From SHVO01 sp041905525 (GTDB lineage: Bacteria > Pseudomonadota > Alphaproteobacteria > Rhodospirillales > Rhodospirillaceae), in the NCBI GenBank assembly GCA_041905525.1, contig JAYRKY010000009.1, positions 58,053-122,052 on the forward strand: DNA of 64,000 bases, read 5' to 3'. Under the pieces are notes generated by a model that saw only the letters and a list, made by a program, of their open reading frames with translations, did no database searches and was not told the DNA's origin. Below, piece after piece: positions 44,047-54,349 of the stretch. The translations under genes and the position numbers were made by a program. Within the stretch, counting starts at the first letter, position 1. Each line of letters begins with the position of its first letter.

Positions 44047-44061
44047 AGCGCACCCGCGCGG

Positions 44062-45273
44062 TCAGATCAGGGGAAGGCTGAAGTAAAAGCGGGTTCCGAC
44101 ACCCGTTTCGGTCTGGAATCCGATCTGGCCGCCGTGTTGCTCGATGATGGCCTTGGCGATGCTGAGGCCCAGGCCCGTGCCGGGCCGTTTGGCCCCGCCG
44201 CCGTCTCCTTGCACGAACTTCTGGAAGATCCGCCCCCGGATCGAAACCGGAATGCCGCCTCCACGGTCGGAGACGGACACTTCGGCGCGCCCGTCGACAC
44301 GGCGCAGCGCGACGCGCACCTCGCCGCCTTGGGGTGAAAACTTCACGGCATTCGACAGCAGATTATTCATCACCTGTGCGAGGCGCACTTTGTCGGCGCG
44401 CACCGAGGCGCCGCTCTCGCCGTCGTAGGTCACCGTCACATGGTGATCGCGGAAGTAGCTCGCCATGTTCTCGACCGACTCGCGAACGGCGGTATCGAGA
44501 TCGAACGTCGTCAGATCCAGTTTCAGATTGCCGTCGGCGATCTTTGCGCTGTCGAGAAGATCGTTGATCAGGCGGAGCAGCACGGCCGAGTTGCGGTCCG
44601 CGATTGTCAGCAAGTCCGCGACCTCGGGCGATACCTCACCCATCGCGCCGCTGTTGATCAGGTCGATCGCCCCGATGATCGAGGTGAGGGGCGTGCGCAA
44701 TTCGTGATTCACGGTTGAGACAAACGCCGTCATGAACGCGTCCACGCGGCGCCGCTCATCGACCTCCGCCAGAGCCTTCCGCCCCGCCGCGCGCAATTCC
44801 ATCTGATCGATCACGATCGCGCCGAGATCGCGCAGCAGCACCTTCTCCTCCTCGGTCAAGGTCCGGGGCTTCCGATCGATGGCGCAGACCGTCCCCAGAT
44901 TCAGGCCGTCGTGCGTGGTGAGCGGTGCGCCCGCATAAAAGCGTATCTTTGGGTCGCCGACGACCAGCGGGTTGGTCTTGAAGCGCGGATCCAGGGCCGC
45001 GTCGGCGACCACAAAGACATCATTGCCAAGAATGGCATGCGCGCAGAACGCGAAATCCCGCGGCGTTTCCGGCGCATCCAATCCGACCTTGGCCTTGAAC
45101 CATTGGCGGCCGTCGTCGATCAACGAGATCAACGCGATCGGCACATCGAGAATCGCCGCCGCGAGCCTTACGACGCGGTCGAAGGCTTCCTCCGCCGGCG
45201 TATCCAGGACCCCGTAGTTGCGCAGACGCTCGAGCCGCTGGCTCTCGTTGGCGGGAAGCGGAGCGGCCGTCAT
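44062..45273 (-). CDS. soluble GAF-domain sensor histidine kinase
   Basis: A 403-residue kinase with no membrane segment. A GAF domain covers about residues 25-165 (SLIDDGRQWFKAKVG, FCAHAIL, FYAGAPL). The dimerisation helix has the phospho-acceptor H190 in NHELRTPLTS. The ATPase domain shows NNLLSNAVKFSPQGG (N box), SDRGGGIP (G1) and GTGLGLSIAKAI (G2). It should sense a cytoplasmic signal such as a small molecule or redox state. It starts five bases after the receiver gene, so the pair is co-expressed. Confidence 0.94.
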   Translation of the reverse strand: MTAAPLPANESQRLERLRNYGVLDTPAEEAFDRVVRLAAAILDVPIALISLIDDGRQWFKAKVGLDAPETPRDFAFCAHAILGNDVFVVADAALDPRFKTNPLVVGDPKIRFYAGAPLTTHDGLNLGTVCAIDRKPRTLTEEEKVLLRDLGAIVIDQMELRAAGRKALAEVDERRRVDAFMTAFVSTVNHELRTPLTSIIGAIDLINSGAMGEVSPEVADLLTIADRNSAVLLRLINDLLDSAKIADGNLKLDLTTFDLDTAVRESVENMASYFRDHHVTVTYDGESGASVRADKVRLAQVMNNLLSNAVKFSPQGGEVRVALRRVDGRAEVSVSDRGGGIPVSIRGRIFQKFVQGDGGGAKRPGTGLGLSIAKAIIEQHGGQIGFQTETGVGTRFYFSLPLI

Positions 45274-45278
45274 CCCGC

Positions 45279-45668
45279 TTAAACCGTGCCGGTGGCAGTA
45301 TGTGCCGCCAGAAGCGCCTGGATCTGCGCCGCGATGGTCCGCGGACTGAATGGCTTGACGATGATATCGAGGGCGCCGAGGGCCCGGCAGCGCTGCATGT
45401 CGATATTGTCCGTCAGGGCGGTCAGCAGGATGACGGGAATGTGCTGCGTGTCCGGATTGGCGCGCAGCCCTTCCAGGATCTGATCACCGTTAAGGTCGGG
45501 CAGCGTGTAATCGAGAAGGATCACGTCCGGCTTCAGCTCGCGCGCAAGGGCCAATCCGGCCTCGCCGGTCGCGGCGCCGTCCACCTTGAATTGCTTCGAC
45601 GCCTGCAACGTCAGCCGCAGGATGGTCTGAATATCGGGTTGGTCTTCGATATGAAGAACGTGAAGCAT
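45279..45668 (-). CDS. single-domain response regulator
   Basis: A 129-residue receiver domain with no output domain. Acidic pair in HIEDQPD, phospho-acceptor D53 in LLDYTLP, Thr in LLTAL and K105 in IVKPFS. ATG 45668 begins exactly at the receiver's first strand; the frame is open to 45794 but that extension is not family-like. It probably works by protein contact or in a phosphorelay with the adjoining kinase. Confidence 0.93.
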   Translation of the reverse strand: MLHVLHIEDQPDIQTILRLTLQASKQFKVDGAATGEAGLALARELKPDVILLDYTLPDLNGDQILEGLRANPDTQHIPVILLTALTDNIDMQRCRALGALDIIVKPFSPRTIAAQIQALLAAHTATGTV

Positions 45669-45727
45669 GCTGATCGGAAATGCTGCCGCCGAAATCGGGC
45701 CGGAAGGATAATCCATCCCGCCCAGGG

Positions 45728-46345
45728 CTACCAGGGGCGCATGCCCGTGATGCTGTAGCGGCACGCCAAGGACCTGAGCTTCTTTCGGTCGCACGGATCG
45801 ATGCTCTCGTCATCGCGCCACCGGGCATAGGCGACCACGGACCAGCTTCCGTGGTTCTCCTCCATGAAGACGCTGGCTTTCTCCGTCACGCCGTCCTTGC
45901 CCACCATATAAATCATGATCTCTTGCATGCCGATGATGGGTTCGGGGGCGCGCCTGAGGCCACGGATTCGATTGTGCGCGACTTCGCGGATCCCGCGCAG
46001 TTCCCAAACATCATAGTCTTTTGAATTCTCATTCAGCAGGGCGCTCCACGGAAGCGTCCACGGCTTGCGCCAGACGTCGGATGCATACGTTCCGTCTTCG
46101 CGTTTTTGCGCGCCGTCCGGCTGCAAATCGATGCCGATCATTTTGCAGATGTCGACGTTCTGCTCGTTGCACATCCAGAACGTTTTCAAGGCGCACTCCG
46201 GACTCTCGGTCGGATTGCCGCACTTTTTTTCGTCCGAGTCCGGATACGGAGGGAGACCGGCGCCGTAGGCCGCGCCGCTCAAAAGGCCCACCAGCGCGGT
46301 GCACAGAATTGAGAATGTTCCTTTTTGTGACACGGCCTTGCTCAT
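45728..46345 (-). CDS. secreted protein of unknown function
   Basis: A 205-residue protein with a signal peptide (basic start, GTFSILCTALVGLLSGAAYG, cleavage near residue 29). The mature part has seven cysteines, for example ECALKTFWMCNEQNVDICK, suggesting periplasmic disulfides, and a motif YDVWELRGIREVAHNRIRG. I recognise no family. It lies 59 bases upstream of the receiver gene on the same strand, so it could be the sensed or controlled partner of that two-component pair. It shares a 51-base AT-rich divergent promoter region with the rhomboid gene. Confidence 0.72.
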   Translation of the reverse strand: MSKAVSQKGTFSILCTALVGLLSGAAYGAGLPPYPDSDEKKCGNPTESPECALKTFWMCNEQNVDICKMIGIDLQPDGAQKREDGTYASDVWRKPWTLPWSALLNENSKDYDVWELRGIREVAHNRIRGLRRAPEPIIGMQEIMIYMVGKDGVTEKASVFMEENHGSWSVVAYARWRDDESIDPCDRKKLRSLACRYSITGMRPW

Positions 46346-46396
46346 CGGTAAGTCGTATTGCGTATATCCCTATAACTTCCTACCTTCATACTCCAT

Positions 46397-47182
46397 ATGT
46401 TCCTTCCAATCCGCGACGACAATCCTCATACGATCACGCCCTTCGTCAATTACACGATGCTGGCGGCATGCATCGCGGTCTTCTTGTGGCAGTTCTCGCT
46501 CGGTGAGAATGCCGGCCAAGCCGCCGTCATGATCTACGGATTCACGCCGGCCTATTTCTTTGGCCAAGCCGCGCCGCCGGATGGGCTTCCGGCGATCTCT
46601 CCGACGGTGACCATTTTCACCTCCATGTTCATGCATGGCGGCTGGATGCATCTCGCCGGGAACATGCTCTACCTTTGGATCTTCGGCGACAATATCGAAG
46701 CCTCGCTGGGGCATAAGCGATATGTGCTCTTCTACCTTCTGTGCGGCGTCGCCGCCGCGCTCGCGCAAGGCTTCGCGGCGCCCGGGTCCGACGTGCCGAT
46801 GGTCGGCGCCTCGGGCGCAATCTCCGGCGTGCTCGGTGCCTACTTGGTCTTGCATCCCCGCTCGAACATCAAGGTGTTCGTCTTCCTGATCATCATCACG
46901 GTGATCAATGTGCCCGCCTTCATCGTGCTGGGATTTTGGATTGTCGGCCAATTGATCAGCTCGGCCGCGGTCGATGCCGGTCAGCCCGGCGTCGCGTTCA
47001 TCGCCCATATCGGCGGCTTCATCGCCGGCGCGGTCCTCGTGCTGTTCATGAAGAAGAAAAGCGTGCCGGTTTTCGACACCGCGCACAGCCGCCCCTTCGC
47101 GGTCGAGCGCCGCCCGATCCGCATCCGGCGCGGCGGTTCGGTTCCGCCGAGCGGAGGGCCGCGCGGACCCTGGGATCCCTAA
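46397..47182 (+). CDS. rhomboid-family intramembrane serine protease
   Basis: A 261-residue membrane protein with about six helices. The catalytic dyad is S139 in MVGASGAISG and H204 in FIAHIGGFIAG. HGGWMHLAGNMLYLWIFG carries the conserved loop residues. A cytoplasmic Arg/Pro-rich tail of about 45 residues follows. It cleaves transmembrane substrates; the target is unknown. The stop overlaps that of xerC by four bases, tail to tail. Confidence 0.93.
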   Translation: MFLPIRDDNPHTITPFVNYTMLAACIAVFLWQFSLGENAGQAAVMIYGFTPAYFFGQAAPPDGLPAISPTVTIFTSMFMHGGWMHLAGNMLYLWIFGDNIEASLGHKRYVLFYLLCGVAAALAQGFAAPGSDVPMVGASGAISGVLGAYLVLHPRSNIKVFVFLIIITVINVPAFIVLGFWIVGQLISSAAVDAGQPGVAFIAHIGGFIAGAVLVLFMKKKSVPVFDTAHSRPFAVERRPIRIRRGGSVPPSGGPRGPWDP

Positions 47183-48141
47183 CGCGTCTTGGCGCGCGGA
47201 TGGGTATCGCGGTAGGTGCGCAGAAGGTGGCCTTCGTCCACCGCCGTATAGCGCTGCGTGGTCGACAGCGAGGCGTGGCCCAGCAACTCCTGGATCGTCC
47301 GCAGATCTCCGCCCTTCGCGAGAAGATGTGTCGCGAAACTGTGGCGCAGCGCGTGCGGGGTTGCATGCTCGTGCAGTCCGAGTTGGATGCGCAGCCGCTC
47401 CATCTGGCGTTGGATGATCCTTGGGCTCAGCGGTTTACCGCGCGCGCCCAGAAACAGCGGCGACTCACCCGATCCCTTGAACGGGCATAAATTGCGATAG
47501 GCCTCGATCGCCTCTTTGACGATCGGCAACACCGGAACGATACGCTCTTTGCGGCCTTTGCCGACGACGCGCAGCGTTTCGCCCGCGGTGCGCGTGCCCC
47601 ATGTCAGCGACAACGCTTCGCCGAGGCGCAGCCCGCATCCGTACAGCAGCAGCATGAGGGCCTGATCGCGCGCGGCGAGCCAGGGTTCGTCCTGCAGCGC
47701 GCCCGCGCTGCGGATCGTGTCGAGCGCGTCGGTTTCGTCCAGCGCTTTGGGCACGCTCTTTGGCAGGCGCGGGGTCTTCACGCTCTTCACGGCCGGATTA
47801 TGGATCCGCCCCGTCCGGTCCAGAAACCGGAAGAAATTGCGCAGGGTGGACATCGCCCGGGCGATGGAGCTGCGCGCGATCCCCTCATTGGCGCGGTGCG
47901 CGAGATAGCTGCGAAAGTCGGCGGGCTTCAGCGCGCCGAGCGCCGCTAGATCGGGATCGCCGCCGATGTGATCGACCAGGAATGTCAGGAACGCCGCGAG
48001 ATCGCGCGCATAGGCGTCGGAGGTATGAAGCGAGACCCGGCGCTCCGCCGCCAGCCAGGCTTGCCACGCGGTGATAGCGCCGGCGAGATCGACTCCCGCC
48101 GCGAAGTGAACGGGTGGCGGGACTACAGTTTCAGCGACCAC
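47179..48141 (-). CDS. xerC: tyrosine recombinase XerC
   Basis: A 320-residue site-specific recombinase that resolves chromosome dimers at dif with XerD. SAM-like N-terminal DNA-binding domain (LHTSDAYARDLAAFLTFL), then the catalytic domain with R (GCGLRLGEAL), HxxR (HALRHSFATH), H (LLGHASLSTT) and the nucleophile Y (QRYTAV). The start is GTG 48141, overlapping the DUF484 stop by 19 bases; the longer open frame is out-of-frame DUF484 sequence. Housekeeping rather than mobile, judging by context. Confidence 0.95.
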   Translation of the reverse strand: MVAETVVPPPVHFAAGVDLAGAITAWQAWLAAERRVSLHTSDAYARDLAAFLTFLVDHIGGDPDLAALGALKPADFRSYLAHRANEGIARSSIARAMSTLRNFFRFLDRTGRIHNPAVKSVKTPRLPKSVPKALDETDALDTIRSAGALQDEPWLAARDQALMLLLYGCGLRLGEALSLTWGTRTAGETLRVVGKGRKERIVPVLPIVKEAIEAYRNLCPFKGSGESPLFLGARGKPLSPRIIQRQMERLRIQLGLHEHATPHALRHSFATHLLAKGGDLRTIQELLGHASLSTTQRYTAVDEGHLLRTYRDTHPRAKTR

Positions 48142-48839
48142 CAGCGGCCCACCGCATAGCGGCTGACATGGGCGAGGAACGCGATCAGTTCGGTGCCCTG
48201 GCCGCTCTCGAAATGGTTGGCGGCGCGGCAGCCGACCGCGAACACGCCGACCGGCAGGCCTTCGCCTTCGGGCAACGCGACGAGTGCGTCCGACCGCACA
48301 AGACCGGCGGCGCTGCCGTAAATCAACGCCTCGCCTTGCGTGTCGGGACGAATGCGGGAGGATTCCGGGCCGACCAGCTGGTCGACGGTCCCCGGCGGCA
48401 GCGCCTTGACGATATGCGACGCCTCGACCGGCAAACTGTCGGTTTCGAAGGCGATGGATATCGCGTCGACGCCGAGGTGAACCGGCAGGTCGTCGTGCAG
48501 GATCTGTGCAAGCTCGCTGTAGTCGCGCGCGTAAAGCAGCGCGAGGGCGCACTCCATGGTGCGCTCCACCAGCGACATGTTGGAACGGGTGGTGGTGACA
48601 AGGCGCTCGCTGGCGGCTTTCATCTCATCCACCTGACGGCGCAGGCGCTCGACAACGAAGCGTTGCATATCCACGACCACTTCTTCGGTCTCGAAGCGCG
48701 TGTCCGGTGCCAAAGCGCTCAGTAGGTCGGGATTGTTCAAAAGCACCCGCGGATTGCGGCGCAGATAAGCGATCACATCCGCCTCACGCAGATCCGTTTT
48801 CGCTGCGTCGGTTTTACCCGCCGTCATATGATCAGCCAT
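48123..48839 (-). CDS. DUF484 (GAF-like) protein
   Basis: About 238 residues. DUF484 N-terminal segment VIAYLRRNPRVLLNNPDLLS, a coiled region (RFVVERLRRQVDEMKAASER), then a GAF-like domain with GEALIYGSAAGLVRSDALVA and LPVGVFAVGC. The family commonly precedes xerC, as here, but has no proven role. ATG 48839 (GGGGAA upstream) is preferred; ATG 48872 or 48932 would lengthen it, the last overlapping the fsa gene. Confidence 0.9.
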   Translation of the reverse strand: MADHMTAGKTDAAKTDLREADVIAYLRRNPRVLLNNPDLLSALAPDTRFETEEVVVDMQRFVVERLRRQVDEMKAASERLVTTTRSNMSLVERTMECALALLYARDYSELAQILHDDLPVHLGVDAISIAFETDSLPVEASHIVKALPPGTVDQLVGPESSRIRPDTQGEALIYGSAAGLVRSDALVALPEGEGLPVGVFAVGCRAANHFESGQGTELIAFLAHVSRYAVGRWWSLKL

Positions 48840-48901
48840 GTTCCCCGGCCCCCGCCCTCGTTTTCCACTCATGGCGATTGGCGCTCCGGGCCTGATTCCA
48901 T

Positions 48902-49555
48902 TTACAGGATGGACTGCCCGGTCTTTGCCCAATCATCCATGAAGGCTTTTAAGCCTTTATCGGTTAAGGGATGGTTGAACAGCTGGCGCAGGGTCGACGG
49001 CGGCATGGTGGAGACGTGAGCGCCGATCTTGGCGGCTTCCACTACATGCATGGGGTGACGGATGGACGCCACCAATACCTCGGTGGCGAAGCCATAGTTC
49101 CCGTAAATCGTGCAAATATCGTCGATAAGCTGCATGCCGTCGGTGCCGATGTCGTCCAAACGGCCCACGAACGGGGAAATGAACGAGGCGCCCGCTTTCG
49201 CCGCCAGCAGCGCTTGAGCCGGCGAGAAGCACAAGGTGACATTCACCATGGTCCCTTCGTCCGACAGCGCCTTGCAGGTCTTCAGGCCGTCCTGCGTCAA
49301 CGGAACCTTAATCGTGACGTTCTTGGCGATCTTCCGCAGGACGTTGGCCTCTTTCATCATCGTCGCATGATCGAGGGCGGTGACTTCCGCGCTCACCGGG
49401 CCGGGCACCACGGCGCAAATCTCCGCGATCAGATCCACGAATTTCTTGCCCGACTTCGCGGCGAGGGACGGATTGGTGGTCACGCCGTCGACCATGCCGG
49501 TCGAAGCAAGGTCCTTGATCTCGTTGATGTCGGCGGTGTCGACGAAGAACTTCAT
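48902..49555 (-). CDS. fsa: fructose-6-phosphate aldolase / transaldolase-like
   Basis: A 217-residue small transaldolase. Starts MKFFVDTADINEIKDL; VDGVTTNPSL binds phosphate; Schiff-base lysine K83 in VTIKVPLT; FISPFVGRLDDIG follows. It may act as transaldolase in the pentose phosphate pathway or as fructose-6-phosphate aldolase. A strong -10 box TACAAT (minus strand, 49605-49600) lies 45 bases upstream in the 54-base gap to priA. First gene of fsa-DUF484-xerC. Confidence 0.96.
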   Translation of the reverse strand: MKFFVDTADINEIKDLASTGMVDGVTTNPSLAAKSGKKFVDLIAEICAVVPGPVSAEVTALDHATMMKEANVLRKIAKNVTIKVPLTQDGLKTCKALSDEGTMVNVTLCFSPAQALLAAKAGASFISPFVGRLDDIGTDGMQLIDDICTIYGNYGFATEVLVASIRHPMHVVEAAKIGAHVSTMPPSTLRQLFNHPLTDKGLKAFMDDWAKTGQSIL

Positions 49556-49609
49556 GGGCGTCGGTACTCTTTCTTTTCAGCGGGTGATCGTCTGATTAGA
49601 TTGTAGAAC

Positions 49610-51841
49610 ATGCTCCCCGCGCAATCCACGCCCGCAGACGACAGCCAGCAATTTTGCGCAGGCGCACAGGTTGCGGTGCTTCTACCTCTGCCCGTCGAAT
49701 CTGCCTACGATTATAAAGTGCCCGAAGGCGCGGTCTTCGCGGCGGGCGATATCGTGGAAGTGCCCCTCGGCCGGCGATTTGAGGTGGGCGTGGTCTGGGG
49801 CGCGGGACGCCACGAGGTGAAGCCCGAGAAGCTGCGCGAAGTTGTCCACAAGCTGGATGTCCCAGCGGTGCCCGGCGTCCTGCGGCGCTTCATCGACTGG
49901 GCGGCCGATTACACGCTGCAATCTCCCGGCGCCCTGCTGAGGATCGCCATCAATCCCGCGCGGCGCTGGGTTCCGCCGCAGCCTGCCACGGCGATTGGGT
50001 CGGCCGGACTTTCCTTGGCGGCCGCCGGCATCAAGACAACGCCGGCGCGCGAAAAGGTCATGGCCGCCGTCGGCAGCGCGACCTTTGCAACCGCCACCGC
50101 GCTGGCCGACAAGGCGGGCGTCAGCTCCGGCGTCATTCGCCAGCTCATCGATGCCGGCGCGCTGAAGCACATCCCGTTGCCGTATGCGTCGCCGTTCGCC
50201 CCGCTCGATCCAAAACATGCGCAGGCGCGTCTCGAGCCCGCGCAGGCTGAAGCCGCCAAGGAACTCAGCGCGAAGGTCGGCGCCGGTTTCTCCGTCACGG
50301 TCCTCGACGGCGTCACCGGCTCCGGTAAAACCGAGGTCTATTACGAAGCGATTGCCGCCGCGTTGGCCGCCGGCCAGCAGGTCCTGATCCTGTTGCCTGA
50401 AATCGCTCTCACCGCGCAAAGCCTTGCGCGCTTCGCGGGCCGCTTCGGCGGTGTGCCGGCGCTGTGGCATTCAGATCTGAACTATAAGGCGCGGCGCGAA
50501 ACCTGGGCCGGGGTCGCGCGCGGCGATGCGCGCGTCGTCATCGGCGCACGCTCGGCGCTATTCCTTCCGTTTCGCGACCTTGGGCTGATCATCGTCGACG
50601 AAGAGCATGAAGCGGCCTTCAAACAGGAAGACGGTGCGATTTACCACGCGCGCGATATGGCCGTGGTGAGGGCGCGGGAAGGCGGCATTCCGATCGTGCT
50701 GTCCAGCGCAACGCCGTCGCTCGAGACCGTCATTAATGTCCGCAAGGGCCGTTATGGGCGGGTTCATCTGCCGACGCGTTACAACGCCGCGGCCATGCCG
50801 CGCATCTCGATCATAGATATGAAGGCAAACCCGCCGGAGAAAGGCGCCTGGGGGCGCGCTTGGCTGGCGCCGCCGCTGGTCAACGCCGTGAACCGCACAC
50901 TCGCTGGCGGCGAACAGGCGCTGCTCTTTTTGAATCGCCGCGGATATGCCCCGCTCACGCTTTGCCGCACGTGCGGACACAGATTGCATTGTCCGCGCTG
51001 CACCGCGTGGCTGGTCGAACATAAACTCACGCGCCGCCTGCAGTGCCACCACTGCGGATTCGCCGCGCAGCAACCGGAAAGCTGTTCGTCCTGTGGCGCG
51101 AAGGACTCTTTCGTGCCATGCGGGCCGGGGATCGAGCGAGTCGCGGAGGAGGCGGTTGCGCGGTGGCCGGATGCGAATGTTCGCGCCGTCGCCAGCGATG
51201 CCCTGGAGCGCCCGAGCGCGGTGCAGGAGTTGATCGAGGACATCCTCGCACACCGCATCGACATTCTCGTCGGCACCCAGGTCCTCGCCAAAGGGCACCA
51301 CTTCCCCGGCCTGACGCTGGTCGGCGTGGTCGACGCCGATCTTGGCCTTTCCGGGTGGGACTTGCGCGCGGCGGAACGCACCCATCAGCTTCTGCATCAG
51401 GTGGCGGGGCGCGCGGGCCGCGCTGAGAAGCCGGGCCAGGTGATGCTGCAGACGCACGATCCCGCGCACCCCGTGATGCAGGCGCTGGCGACGGGGGAAT
51501 CCGAAGCCTTCATCGAGAACGAGATAATGGGCCGCGAAGCGCTGTCGATGCCGCCGTTCGGCCGGTTGACGGCCCTGATCCTGTCCGGCCCGGATGAGGT
51601 GGCCGTCATCGCCGCCGGCCGGACACTCGCCGCCGCCGCCCCGCGCGGAGAGGGGATGGAGGTGCTGGGGCCCGCACCGGCCTTCATGGCCCTCCTGCGG
51701 GGAATCCATCGCCACCGCCTCCTGCTCAAAACCGACCGGGGGCACCCGCCCCAGCCGCTGGTGCGCGCTTGGCTCGACGCCGTGAAGATTCCCTCCTCCG
51801 TCAGGGTCCAGATCGACGTCGACCCCTACAGTTTCTATTGA
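49610..51841 (+). CDS. priA: primosomal protein N' (replication restart helicase)
   Basis: A 743-residue PriA. The N-terminal 3'-end-binding domain (about 20-120) precedes the helicase, with Walker A GVTGSGKT at 234-241 and the DEEH box in LIIVDEEHEAAFKQ. Zinc-binding cysteines lie in CRTCGHRLHCPRC and CHHCGF...CSSC. It reloads the replisome at stalled forks. Divergent from fsa; a 367-base gap separates it from atpH. Confidence 0.98.
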   Translation: MLPAQSTPADDSQQFCAGAQVAVLLPLPVESAYDYKVPEGAVFAAGDIVEVPLGRRFEVGVVWGAGRHEVKPEKLREVVHKLDVPAVPGVLRRFIDWAADYTLQSPGALLRIAINPARRWVPPQPATAIGSAGLSLAAAGIKTTPAREKVMAAVGSATFATATALADKAGVSSGVIRQLIDAGALKHIPLPYASPFAPLDPKHAQARLEPAQAEAAKELSAKVGAGFSVTVLDGVTGSGKTEVYYEAIAAALAAGQQVLILLPEIALTAQSLARFAGRFGGVPALWHSDLNYKARRETWAGVARGDARVVIGARSALFLPFRDLGLIIVDEEHEAAFKQEDGAIYHARDMAVVRAREGGIPIVLSSATPSLETVINVRKGRYGRVHLPTRYNAAAMPRISIIDMKANPPEKGAWGRAWLAPPLVNAVNRTLAGGEQALLFLNRRGYAPLTLCRTCGHRLHCPRCTAWLVEHKLTRRLQCHHCGFAAQQPESCSSCGAKDSFVPCGPGIERVAEEAVARWPDANVRAVASDALERPSAVQELIEDILAHRIDILVGTQVLAKGHHFPGLTLVGVVDADLGLSGWDLRAAERTHQLLHQVAGRAGRAEKPGQVMLQTHDPAHPVMQALATGESEAFIENEIMGREALSMPPFGRLTALILSGPDEVAVIAAGRTLAAAAPRGEGMEVLGPAPAFMALLRGIHRHRLLLKTDRGHPPQPLVRAWLDAVKIPSSVRVQIDVDPYSFY

Positions 51842-52208
51842 GGAATGGGGCTCTTCTGAACCATGCCCCGGTCCGGGGGCTCACCGCGCCGCGACGTCCA
51901 TGGCGCCTCGGCCGTAAATGGACGGAGACGCCCGGGCGAAGACCCCCGCCGCGGCCGTTACAAATCCCCGCGCTCCGCCCGATTTACCCGTTAGAGCAAA
52001 TAAGCAGGGCCCCCTTTGCGCCTTGGTATGTTGCAACCGCGAGGCCCGTATGGTACCAACCCGCCGTCAATCGCGGCAGCGGTCGGGAACGGCCGTAAAT
52101 AGTTAGCGAAATCAAGCAGTTAGCTTGAGATTAGGACCCGGCTGAAAAGCGCAGTTTTTCGGTCCGGGTCTTTGTGTAGTTAAGTCTTGCTCAAGGGGCG
52201 TTTCACCG
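51842..52208. other. gene-free region between priA and atpH
   Basis: No credible gene. A small GC hairpin GCCCC/GGGGC (51865-51880) follows priA. The word GGCCGTAAAT occurs twice (51910-51919 and 52091-52100). A strong hairpin at 52135-52170 is listed separately. The region must contain the atp promoter, but I cannot fix it: the AT-rich part around 52095-52133 is the best place. Confidence 0.5.
52135..52170 (+). promoter_or_regulatory. long hairpin in the leader of the atp operon
   Basis: GACCCGG (52135-52141) pairs with CCGGGTC (52164-52170). Inside it CTGAAAA (52142-52148) pairs with TTTTCGG (52156-52162) with one T bulge, around a 7-base loop. TTTGTG follows directly. It ends 38 bases before atpH. 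Terminator-like shape suggests attenuation, or the end of a short upstream transcript. Confidence 0.6.
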
Positions 52209-52769
52209 GTGGCAACGGATGTGGCAGGGGCCAGTGGCGTAAGCGGGCGCTATGCAAGCGCGCTCTACGACTTGGCCGATGAAAAAGGCGCGCTCGACGC
52301 CGTCGCGGCCGACCTCGCGAACCTTCAAAAGATGATCGATGAGAGCGACGATTTCCGGCGCTTCATCAAGTCTCCGATCCTCTCGCGCGCCGACCAGAGC
52401 AAGGGCGTCAACGCCATTGTCGAGAAGGCGCAGCTGTCGCCGATCACGAAGCAATTCCTGGGCCTCGTCGCCCAAAACCGCCGTCTTTTCGCGCTTCCGG
52501 GGATGATCCGCGGGTTCCGCGAAATCCTCGCGGATCGCCGCGGCCAGGCCGCCGCCGAAGTCATCAGCGCCGCGCCGCTGTCGGACTCGCAGCGCATGTC
52601 CCTGGTCGATCAGCTCAAGAAAGCCATCGGCCGCAACGTCGACATCGTCGCCAAGGTGGACCCGTCCATCCTCGGCGGCCTCATTGTTCGCGTCGGCTCG
52701 CGCATGGTCGACAGCTCTCTCCGTTCCAAACTTCAACGCCTCAAGCTCGCTATGAAAGGGGTCGGATAA
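52209..52769 (+). CDS. atpH: F1 ATP synthase delta subunit
   Basis: A 186-residue stator subunit joining F1 to the b subunits. The start VSGRYASALYDLADEKGALD and the C-terminal block VKVDPSILGGLIVRVGSRMV-like region (here KVDPSILGGLIVRVGSRMVD) are typical. GTG start. First gene of atpHAGDC; F0 genes are not in the window, as expected for alphaproteobacteria. Confidence 0.97.
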   Translation: MATDVAGASGVSGRYASALYDLADEKGALDAVAADLANLQKMIDESDDFRRFIKSPILSRADQSKGVNAIVEKAQLSPITKQFLGLVAQNRRLFALPGMIRGFREILADRRGQAAAEVISAAPLSDSQRMSLVDQLKKAIGRNVDIVAKVDPSILGGLIVRVGSRMVDSSLRSKLQRLKLAMKGVG

Positions 52770-52772
52770 ATT

Positions 52773-54305
<1,533 letters not shown>

Positions 54306-54349
54306 GGCCGGGAAAGATCATCTAGGAATCGTCCAAGTAGGATCGAGAT

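Noticed and set aside
47179..48141. xerC as an island integrase
   Set aside because: It sits in the conserved fsa-DUF484-xerC/priA context and is the housekeeping recombinase, with no attachment site or foreign genes nearby.
47179..48552. Longer 457-codon version of xerC
   Set aside because: The first 137 codons are the DUF484 gene read in another frame; GTG 48141 gives a normal XerC.
51769..52098. Plus-strand frame after priA
   Set aside because: Arg/Pro-rich, overlaps the end of priA, no motif; more likely non-coding leader.
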